A program made the position numbers and the translations under genes. The notes under the pieces were generated by a model that was given only the letters and a program-made list of their open reading frames with translations, did no database searches and was not told where the DNA came from. From Desulfuromonas sp. (GTDB lineage Bacteria > Desulfobacterota > Desulfuromonadia > Desulfuromonadales > Geopsychrobacteraceae), in assembly GCA_002869695.1 (NCBI GenBank), contig PKUD01000087.1, positions 1-64,000 on the forward strand: DNA of 64,000 nt. Reading direction: 5' to 3'. Shown here one piece after another: positions 57,115 to 64,000 of the stretch (positions are counted from its first letter, which is position 1; every line of letters begins with the position of its first letter).

Positions 57115-57900
57115 ATGAACCGTCTGTTGATCGACATGGATAAGCTCGGCTGCGCCACCCTGACCCTCAACAATCCGGAGCAGCACAACGCGTTTGATGA
57201 CCAGATGATTACCGAACTGACGACGGCCCTGCTGAAGCTCAGGGAGAATCCGCAGGTCAGGGTGATCCTGCTCGCCGCGAACGGCAGAAGCTTTTCCGCC
57301 GGCGCAGACCTCAACTGGATGCGCCGTATGGCTGACTATTCGCAGCAGGAAAATATTCAGGATGCCGTTGCGCTGGCAGAGCTGATGAGAACGTTGAATG
57401 AGATGCCTCAACCGACCATCGCCCTGGTACAGGGAGCGGCGTTCGGTGGCGGAGTGGGCCTGATCGCGGCCTGCGACATCGCCATCGCCAGCGAGCGGTC
57501 CAGCTTCTGCCTGTCAGAGGTCAGGCTCGGCCTGATCCCGGCGGTAATCTCCCCCTACGTACTCATGGCGATCGGGCAACGCCAGGCTCGTCGATATTTC
57601 CTGACGGCCGAGCGGTTTTCCGCTGCAGAAGCGTTACGTATCGGTCTGGTCCACCAACTCTGTGCGGAAGCGGAACTTGTCGAGACCGCGACAGTGCTGT
57701 GCCGCCAGCTGCTGCAAAACGGTCCACAGGCACTCAGCGAAGCAAAACGGCTGATCCGCGAAGTTTCCGGTCGAAGCGTCGATGCAGAGCTGATTGAGTT
57801 GACCGCCGCACGGATCGCCGCTATTCGCGCCAGCGCTGAAGGCCGCGATGGACTGAGCGCCTTCCTCGCCAAACAGCAACCGAGCTGGTTCAAGGAGTGA
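57115..57900 (+). CDS. liuC: methylglutaconyl-CoA hydratase
   Basis: This 261-residue crotonase has RSFSAGADLNWMRRM (about 60), GAAFGGGVGLIAACDIAIA (about 104) and SEVRLGLIPAVISPYV (about 134), a combination characteristic of 3-methylglutaconyl-CoA hydratase. It yields HMG-CoA. It begins two bases after liuB and ends within the ribosome-site region of liuD (AAGGAGTGAGC), so translation is coupled. Confidence 0.93.
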   Translation: MNRLLIDMDKLGCATLTLNNPEQHNAFDDQMITELTTALLKLRENPQVRVILLAANGRSFSAGADLNWMRRMADYSQQENIQDAVALAELMRTLNEMPQPTIALVQGAAFGGGVGLIAACDIAIASERSSFCLSEVRLGLIPAVISPYVLMAIGQRQARRYFLTAERFSAAEALRIGLVHQLCAEAELVETATVLCRQLLQNGPQALSEAKRLIREVSGRSVDAELIELTAARIAAIRASAEGRDGLSAFLAKQQPSWFKE

Positions 57901-57902
57901 GC

Positions 57903-59906
57903 ATGTTTGACAGTATCCTGATCGCCAATCGCGGCGAAATCGCCTGCCGGATCATTACCACTGCTCGCCGTCTGGGGATTCGCAGTGTCGCAGTCTATTC
58001 AGAGGCGGATACCGACAGCCTGCACGTGCAACTAGCCGACGAAGCGCTGCTGGTCGGTCCGGCACCTGCCGGTGACAGCTACCTGCGCGCGGACAGACTC
58101 ATCGCTGCTGCTCAACGCAGTGGCGTCCAGGCAATTCACCCGGGCTACGGCTTCCTCGCCGAAAACGCCGACTTTGCCCGCAGCTGCGAAAACGCCCGCA
58201 TCACCTTTATCGGCCCCCCCGCCTGCGCCATCGACGCAATGGGCGACAAAGCGCGCGCCAAGCAGTTGATGGCCAGCGCCGGGGTTCCACTGGTGCCCGG
58301 CTATCACGGCGAGGATCAGGATCCCGACCTCCTGTTGCAGGAGGCGGACAAGATCGGTTACCCGCTGCTGCTCAAGGCGAGCGCCGGCGGTGGCGGCAAA
58401 GGGATGAGGGTGGTTGAAAGTAAAGAGGAGTTCCTGACCGCCCTTGCCGCGGCCCGGCGTGAAGCCATGTCCGCCTTTGGCGATCAGCGGATGTTGCTGG
58501 AGCGCTATCTGCGCCAGCCGAGGCATGTTGAAATCCAGGTTTTCGCCGACAGTCAGGGAAATGTTCTGCACCTGTTCGAGCGTGACTGCTCTGTACAGCG
58601 CCGGCATCAGAAGGTGATTGAGGAAGCCCCGGCACCGGGGATGTCAGAAAAGCTTCGCCAGCAAATGAGCGCTGCGGCGATCGCCGCGGCCAGGGCGATC
58701 AACTACGTCGGGGCCGGCACGGTCGAATTTCTGCTCGGCAGTGACGACAGCTTTTATTTTATGGAGATGAATACCCGGCTGCAGGTGGAACATCCGGTCA
58801 CCGAAATGATCACGGGACAGGATCTGGTCGAATGGCAGTTACTTGTGGCGAGCGGACAGCCTCTCCCCTGCTCTCAGAACCAGCTGCAGATCAGCGGACA
58901 CGCCATCGAAGTCCGGCTATACGCCGAAGACCCGCAGCGCGATTTCCTCCCGGCAAGCGGGACCCTGAAGCACTGGCTGTTGCCCGAACCTACCCCCCGG
59001 GTCCGCATCGACAGCGGCGTACAGCAGGGAGACCGGATCGGTATTCACTATGACCCGCTGCTCGCCAAGCTGATCGTCCACGCAGAGGACCGACCAAGCG
59101 CACTACAACGCTTACGGCGCGCGCTCGACGGGATGGAAGTGGTCGGGCTGACCTGTAATCGCGATTTTCTGCGCAGGGTTTGCGACAACCCGACATTCAG
59201 CAGTGGTGAATTCGATACCGGCTTCATTGACCGCAATCAGAAGACGCTGCTTGCCCCGCCACCACCGATCAGCGATGAGCAGTTGGCCCTGACCGCCCTC
59301 TACCTGTTGCTGCAGCGTCGCCAGCAGGCTCGCCAGGCGGCACTCAGTTCGAGCGAACCGGACTCCCCCTGGCATTCCACAACCGGATGGCGACTCAACA
59401 GTGACAATCATCATCGGCTGCTGCTGCGAAATGAGGATCAGCAACATAGCATCATGCTCCACTATCGACCGCATGGGTTTCTCGTGGAACTGCCCGGCGG
59501 CAACATCGAAGCGAGCGGTGAACTCTGTGACGACGGCAGCCTGCGGGCAATCATCAACGGTCACCGCTGCCGGGCCAGGGTCCTCCAGAACGGACTGGAT
59601 TTGACCCTGCTGCACAACGGCTTCACCCACACCCTGCAGCTGGACGATCCCTTATACAGCGTCCTCGACCTGCAAGCGGGAACAGGCAGCCTCAATGCCC
59701 CGATGCCGGGTAAGATTATCGCCATCCATACCAGCCCTGGCAACAAAGTCGAGGCCGGCACACCGCTTCTGACCCTGGAAGCGATGAAGATGGAACATAC
59801 CATCAACGCACCGTTGGAAGGGATTGTCAGCGAGATCCACTTCCAGACGGGACAGATGGTCGAGGAGGGGGTTGAGTTGATTTCAATCGTCAGCGAGGGA
59901 GGCTGA
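57903..59906 (+). CDS. liuD: methylcrotonyl-CoA carboxylase, biotin-containing subunit
   Basis: This 667-residue alpha subunit has a biotin carboxylase domain (about 1-450: ILIANRGEIACRI, ASAGGGGKGMRVV, NTRLQVEHPVTEM), a linker domain, and a C-terminal biotinyl domain with EAMKMEHTINAP, whose Lys takes biotin. Together with LiuB it forms the carboxylase. ATG 57903 sits five bases after AAGGAG. It requires biotin ligase encoded elsewhere. Confidence 0.96.
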   Translation: MFDSILIANRGEIACRIITTARRLGIRSVAVYSEADTDSLHVQLADEALLVGPAPAGDSYLRADRLIAAAQRSGVQAIHPGYGFLAENADFARSCENARITFIGPPACAIDAMGDKARAKQLMASAGVPLVPGYHGEDQDPDLLLQEADKIGYPLLLKASAGGGGKGMRVVESKEEFLTALAAARREAMSAFGDQRMLLERYLRQPRHVEIQVFADSQGNVLHLFERDCSVQRRHQKVIEEAPAPGMSEKLRQQMSAAAIAAARAINYVGAGTVEFLLGSDDSFYFMEMNTRLQVEHPVTEMITGQDLVEWQLLVASGQPLPCSQNQLQISGHAIEVRLYAEDPQRDFLPASGTLKHWLLPEPTPRVRIDSGVQQGDRIGIHYDPLLAKLIVHAEDRPSALQRLRRALDGMEVVGLTCNRDFLRRVCDNPTFSSGEFDTGFIDRNQKTLLAPPPPISDEQLALTALYLLLQRRQQARQAALSSSEPDSPWHSTTGWRLNSDNHHRLLLRNEDQQHSIMLHYRPHGFLVELPGGNIEASGELCDDGSLRAIINGHRCRARVLQNGLDLTLLHNGFTHTLQLDDPLYSVLDLQAGTGSLNAPMPGKIIAIHTSPGNKVEAGTPLLTLEAMKMEHTINAPLEGIVSEIHFQTGQMVEEGVELISIVSEGG

Positions 59907-59907
59907 T

Positions 59908-60831
59908 ATGCTGTTACCGAAACGGGTAAAAATCGTCGAAGTCGGCCCACGGGACGGCCTCCAGAATGAAGCCGAAATCGTCCCGACCCAGGTCAAGATC
60001 GAACTGATCAACCGACTATCCAAAACCGGGCTGGCGGCGATTGAGGGGGGCAGTTTTGTTTCGCCTAAATGGATGCCGCAGATGGCCGACAGCCTGCAGG
60101 TGATGCATGGGATCAAACGTCATCCCGGGGTCTGCTACCCGGTGCTGGTGCCGAACCTGCAGGGGTTGCACGCTGCCCTGCAGGCCGACATCGATGAGGT
60201 CTCGATCTTCGCCTCGGCTTCGGAATCTTTTTCGCGCAAGAATATCAACTGTTCCATAGCCCAGAGCCTTGATCGCTATGCGGAAGTCTGCAGCGAGGCC
60301 CAAAAGCTCAATCTGCGGGTGCGCGCGTACATCTCCTGCACCCTCGGCTGCCCCTATGAAGGAACGGTCGACCCGCAGAATGTCGCCTGGCTGGCGGGTC
60401 GGCTGGTCGAACTAGGCTGTTACGAAGTCTCTCTCGGCGACACCATAGGCGTCGGCACTCCGGGCAAGGCCCAGGAGATGGTCGACTGCGTTGCGGAAAA
60501 GGTTCAGCACGAGCGACTTGCTGCCCACTTTCATGACACCTACGGTCAGGCCTTGGCCAATATTCTCGCGGTGATGGAGCGCGGTATCACCGTCATCGAC
60601 AGCTCGGTTTCAGGCCTTGGCGGCTGCCCCTTCGCACCTGGAGCCACGGGCAATGTCGCCACTGAGGACCTGCTCTATATGCTTAAGGGACTCGGCATCG
60701 AAACCGGAGTCGATCTCCAGGGGGTCGCTGCAGCAGGTCGCTTTATTACCGAGTCTCTCGGCCGGCCCTCAGGCTCCAGGGTCGCTCATGCCCTGGCCGG
60801 TCAGCTGGAAAAATCCAGGACCTGCGCGTGA
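59908..60831 (+). CDS. liuE: hydroxymethylglutaryl-CoA lyase
   Basis: This 307-residue TIM-barrel lyase begins KIVEVGPRDGLQNE and has the family signature GLGGCPFAPGATGNVATED with its catalytic cysteine, plus AHFHDTYGQALAN with the metal-binding His pair. It splits HMG-CoA into acetyl-CoA and acetoacetate, ending leucine/isovalerate breakdown. The ATG overlaps nothing and lies one base after the liuD stop, with GGGAGG before. Acetoacetate-activating enzymes are not in this window. Confidence 0.96.
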   Translation: MLLPKRVKIVEVGPRDGLQNEAEIVPTQVKIELINRLSKTGLAAIEGGSFVSPKWMPQMADSLQVMHGIKRHPGVCYPVLVPNLQGLHAALQADIDEVSIFASASESFSRKNINCSIAQSLDRYAEVCSEAQKLNLRVRAYISCTLGCPYEGTVDPQNVAWLAGRLVELGCYEVSLGDTIGVGTPGKAQEMVDCVAEKVQHERLAAHFHDTYGQALANILAVMERGITVIDSSVSGLGGCPFAPGATGNVATEDLLYMLKGLGIETGVDLQGVAAAGRFITESLGRPSGSRVAHALAGQLEKSRTCA

Positions 60832-60966
60832 TCCGGCAGGATTGCATCATCTCCGGAAAGTCGCCGTCGATTCTCTCATGGTGAAAAAACCAGGGCGGCT
60901 ATGTAAAGGCAACTGTCTAGCGAAGATTCGGACCGAATCATCTTCGAAGACGCCGCTGTTTTTTGA

Positions 60967-62577
60967 TCAATCCCGGTTGTCACATACGTGATCACGTGCA
61001 TGGTCTACTGCCTGATCAAACGACAGGTAAATGTGCTGTTCACGAAGAATAGAGGAAATCCCCAGCCTGATAAGTTTCGCCCTTATCTCTTCACTGACAA
61101 CAATAAAGGGCATGATCTTTTTTTCCTTGAGCTTCAAAATAATTTCACAGAGCGCAAAGAACGCGGACAAGTCAATAAAAGGGACTTTAAGGCAGTTAAA
61201 AATCACTATTTTTGTGCCCAGCATTGCACCGACTTGCCCCACGAGGCGGGATGTTGAACCGAAAAAGAATGGTCCGTCGATATCGACGACCCTGACATTG
61301 AAACTCTTTTCAAAGTTAAATTTTTCGCAGCCTTCGACATCCCTAACCGAAATTTCAAAATCACTGACTGAGGACTGTACTTGCTGTGTCACCCGGACCG
61401 TAAGAAGAACTGCGGCGAGGACGACACCAACCCCGACCGCGACAATCAGATCAACAAACACAGTAAGTAACAGGACGACAAACATGATGACAAGATCATG
61501 CTTTGGCGCTTTCCTGATGATTTTTACAAACCTGTAGTCAACAATATCTATTCCGACTTTTATCAGGATCGCGGCCAGAACAGGCATTGGAACAATCGCG
61601 GCATATCTGCCTAACCCAAGGAGAACCCCCAGCAGGATCAACGCGTGCAAAATCCCCGATAATCTTGTTGACCCACCAGATTTGACATTGACGACCGTCC
61701 GCATCGTAGCCCCGGCGCCCGGGATTCCTCCGGCAAAAGCCGTCAATGCATTACCAAGTCCCTGTCCTATCAATTCCCTGTTGGAGTTGTGCTCTGTCTT
61801 CGTCAGGGAATCAGCAACCAATGAGGTAAGCAGGCTATCAATCGCCCCGAGAACGGCAAGGCTCATTGCCGCCGTGACAATAATCGGGACCTGTTCAAGA
61901 GCGAATCCGGGCCAGGCAAATTCCGGCAGGCCCGAGGGGATTGAACCAATAGTCGTCACGTTCAGGCCGGCAAGTTGCGCAATTGCAGTGACCACGACAA
62001 GTGCCAGCAAGGGAGTCGGTATGATTCTGGCGATCTTTCTGGGGGTAAAGAAGACAATCAATAAAGCAATTAGGCTGACATATACCGCGTCAAGTTGAAA
62101 CAGGGTCCAGATTTGCGTGAAAGCACCGACTGCCTGCAGTGGTGAACTCACCCCTTCAATGCCAAGGAGAGGGTTTATCTGCAACAGAATGATAATTATT
62201 CCGATACCGCTCATAAAGCCGGAGATTACCGGATAAGGGACATATTTTACAAACTTGCCGACCTTTAGTACGCCGAGCAATATCTGAAAAAGCCCGGTTA
62301 AAAGGATGGCGGCCATCAATAGCGACACATTCCCCTGGAAAAGAACCAGGGTGGACGCTGCGACAATAGTCATCGGTCCGGTCGGGCCGGATATCTGAAC
62401 CTTGGTTCCTCCTGCAAGGGCGGCAACAAAACCGAGAATGATCGCGCCGTAAATCCCTGCTTGTGCGCCTACCCCACTGGCCACCCCAAATGCCAGAGCG
62501 AGAGGCAGAGCGATCACGCTCGCGGTCACTCCGCCAAAGATATCTCCCGTTATTGTTTTGTAATTGAACTCTGCCAT
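60967..62577 (-). CDS. SulP-family anion transporter with STAS domain
   Basis: This 536-residue inner-membrane protein has about 12 hydrophobic segments, the SulP start (TASVIALPLALAFGVASGVGAQAGIYGAI in part), ISGPTGPMTIVAAS, the GIPGAGATMRTVVNVKSGGSTRLSGILHA region, and a C-terminal cytosolic STAS domain (about 420-520). The family moves sulfate, bicarbonate or dicarboxylates with Na+ or H+. GGIPGAGA and the short STAS are common in bicarbonate/C4-dicarboxylate members, but the substrate is undecided. It is convergent with liuE. Confidence 0.93.
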   Translation of the reverse strand: MAEFNYKTITGDIFGGVTASVIALPLALAFGVASGVGAQAGIYGAIILGFVAALAGGTKVQISGPTGPMTIVAASTLVLFQGNVSLLMAAILLTGLFQILLGVLKVGKFVKYVPYPVISGFMSGIGIIIILLQINPLLGIEGVSSPLQAVGAFTQIWTLFQLDAVYVSLIALLIVFFTPRKIARIIPTPLLALVVVTAIAQLAGLNVTTIGSIPSGLPEFAWPGFALEQVPIIVTAAMSLAVLGAIDSLLTSLVADSLTKTEHNSNRELIGQGLGNALTAFAGGIPGAGATMRTVVNVKSGGSTRLSGILHALILLGVLLGLGRYAAIVPMPVLAAILIKVGIDIVDYRFVKIIRKAPKHDLVIMFVVLLLTVFVDLIVAVGVGVVLAAVLLTVRVTQQVQSSVSDFEISVRDVEGCEKFNFEKSFNVRVVDIDGPFFFGSTSRLVGQVGAMLGTKIVIFNCLKVPFIDLSAFFALCEIILKLKEKKIMPFIVVSEEIRAKLIRLGISSILREQHIYLSFDQAVDHARDHVCDNRD

Positions 62578-62780
62578 GGCTGGTATCCAGTCGAGGAATT
62601 TTTAAAAAAGACATGAATAGGAATAAACAAGAATCGAGGCATCCGCTCCTTTAAATACAGAACCTGCATCTTAACGTGATACGGGTCAAAGTGGAATATT
62701 AAACCATTTCAGAAAAACCCTCTCTTCCTAAATAATTTTCTATACTTCTATCAATTGACCCGCGACTGAAGACTTCACCT

Positions 62781-62816
62781 AAAAAAGTAAAAGCCCTGCT
62801 TTTCAGCAGGGCCTTT
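62781..62816 (-). terminator. intrinsic terminator of the multihaem cytochrome gene
   Basis: On the minus strand GGCCCTGCT pairs with AGCAGGGCT around GAAA, followed by TTTACTTTTTT. Confidence 0.85.
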
Positions 62817-62845
62817 ACTCTGTTCACATGAATGTTCAGTTGTTG

Positions 62846-64000
62846 TTACCGGTTAAAATCATGGCAGTCTACGCATTCTGCCCCTTTTTCATTGATATGT
62901 TTATCGTGACGAGAAGTAAACTCTCCCCAGTTTCCATATTGCCACTCTGCCGCCTTCGAACCTGAATGACATGCCGAGGCGCAGGTGGACTGAGGGCGAC
63001 TGGGAGCATAACCAAGACCTCCCTGCAGATCCATCCTGCCGGTGGTGAGGTGGCAACTGGAACACTGCAGGGCCTGCTCCCTGGGGCTGACCTGATGATT
63101 CAACAGCTGATAGGTGTCGGTCATAACCCACTCGTAGGGCGTGCTCTCGGCAAAGCCCATATTGGCGAGGCCTGAAGCCGTTGCGGTTGCCGCGTCAGCA
63201 CTCATGAAGTAGACACTGGTGTCGAGAGCAATCAGTTGCTGCGTGCCGATCATCATCGGCTGTTCAGCAGTCTTGTACTTGAACGGGTAGAGTTTGCTTC
63301 CGGAATCGCTGACTGCACCTTCCGGCCTTGAGGTCGGATAGGCTCCGGTTGCCATATCCATCACGGCCACATCACCAAGCAGGTAGTTGTCGCTGTACCC
63401 GTTCCAGAAGCGGTAGGCCGGGATCAGGTCGTTGGCCTTGTCAGCCGCGGGATGGAACGGCGGAGCGGTTGCATGTGACGACAGCCAGGTCCGATGGGTT
63501 TCTGTCGCTTCGCTGGCGGTTGTGTCTGCAGCATTTTTCGCATAGACCGGGATATGGCAGGTCTGGCAGGCCACCCGGGCAGTATGGCGGTTGGTCGTAC
63601 TCGAGGAGTGCGGGGTATCGGTGTGGCAATTACTGCACTCCACCGCGACATCCAGATCGGTCGGACGCAGATCAGAACCTTTGCCTGCAATCCGGTGGTT
63701 CTGGGTGGTATGGCAGGAACGGCACTGCAGGTCGGCACCGGTGGTTGCCATGTGAACATCGTAGTTACGATCGCTGGTACTGCCGGTCGCCAGGGCCAGA
63801 TCACCCCGTTTTACCGCATCGCCGCCGCCGGCTTTGGCATGACAGGTCAGACAGTCGACACGCGTAGGCAGGACTCCAGGCTCACTGTGGCACTTGAGGC
63901 AATCAATATTTTCCAGCTGAGCCTGGGTCGCAACCGGTTCCGGCATCGCGCCTTTACCGACATGGCAGCTGCTGCACCCGCCCCAGTTGCCCATGATGTT
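62846..64000 (-). CDS. multihaem c-type cytochrome, C-terminal part (start outside window)
   Basis: The frame is open at the right edge, so only the last 385 residues are seen. It holds eight CxxCH haem motifs (CSSCH, CLKCH, CLTCH, CRSCH, CSNCH, CQTCH, CSSCH, CVDCH) and one CxxxCH (CASACH). The first six are clustered in the first 150 residues, then about 150 residues without haem, then three at the end. The layout resembles octahaem/OTR-like or nitrite/tetrathionate reductase cytochromes. It would be exported; the signal peptide lies beyond the window. It may belong to extracellular or periplasmic electron transfer. Confidence 0.93.
   Translation of the reverse strand, partial: NIMGNWGGCSSCHVGKGAMPEPVATQAQLENIDCLKCHSEPGVLPTRVDCLTCHAKAGGGDAVKRGDLALATGSTSDRNYDVHMATTGADLQCRSCHTTQNHRIAGKGSDLRPTDLDVAVECSNCHTDTPHSSSTTNRHTARVACQTCHIPVYAKNAADTTASEATETHRTWLSSHATAPPFHPAADKANDLIPAYRFWNGYSDNYLLGDVAVMDMATGAYPTSRPEGAVSDSGSKLYPFKYKTAEQPMMIGTQQLIALDTSVYFMSADAATATASGLANMGFAESTPYEWVMTDTYQLLNHQVSPREQALQCSSCHLTTGRMDLQGGLGYAPSRPQSTCASACHSGSKAAEWQYGNWGEFTSRHDKHINEKGAECVDCHDFNR

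Overview
The window looks like chromosomal DNA of a GC-rich anaerobic or microaerobic Desulfobacterota-type bacterium, most likely a Desulfuromonadales/Geobacter relative. This is inferred from gene content: a multihaem c-type cytochrome with at least nine haem sites, a rubredoxin, a PxxKW cysteine-rich protein, a fused isobutyryl-CoA mutase (IcmF), an orphan MshEN-domain protein, and large sigma54-linked acyl-CoA degradation clusters. No rRNA, tRNA or CRISPR array was found.

Layout. 1-8.6 kb: the end of an AMMECR1 protein; a minus-strand set nupC, methionine synthase split into two proteins, and rubredoxin; then a plus-strand trio of an MshEN (c-di-GMP-binding type) protein with a long acidic linker, an all-helical protein, and a GGDEF protein whose catalytic motif is destroyed but whose I-site survives, closed by a terminator. 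8.7-14.9 kb: an accessory block, AT-rich in several parts and all minus strand, holding an NapH-like ferredoxin, an RsgA GTPase with an unusual leader, a methyltransferase, small membrane proteins and a serine hydrolase. It contains an attC-like site, other integron-type core sites and a truncated tyrosine recombinase, so it is probably a decayed cassette region. 14.9-22.1 kb: rhodanese, chemoreceptor, KatG, methyltransferase, and an outer-membrane gene broken by a stop codon. 22.1-28.1 kb: housekeeping and small genes (DUF924, methyltransferase, phosphohexomutase, LysE exporter, CxxCxxCC protein, PxxKW protein, divergent YchF).

28.2-60.8 kb is a catabolic super-cluster. IcmF (minus) lies back to back with a PAS/AAA+/Fis sigma54 activator, followed by a Liv-type ABC transporter interleaved with two acyl-CoA-ligase-type proteins, an alpha-methylacyl-CoA-racemase-like protein, a crotonase, an XRE-cupin regulator and a TetR regulator. 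Next come EtfBA, thiolase, hydroxyacyl-CoA dehydrogenase, UspA, crotonase and two acyl-CoA dehydrogenases, and finally the complete leucine/isovalerate pathway liuA-B-C-D-E. Four -24/-12 sigma54 promoters head icmF, the liv operon, the etf operon and the liu operon. This suggests one regulon that takes up branched or short-chain acids, activates them to CoA esters, isomerises them and oxidises them to acetyl-CoA and acetoacetate, with electrons leaving through ETF.

60.9-64 kb: a SulP anion transporter and the C-terminal part of a multihaem cytochrome that continues past the window edge.
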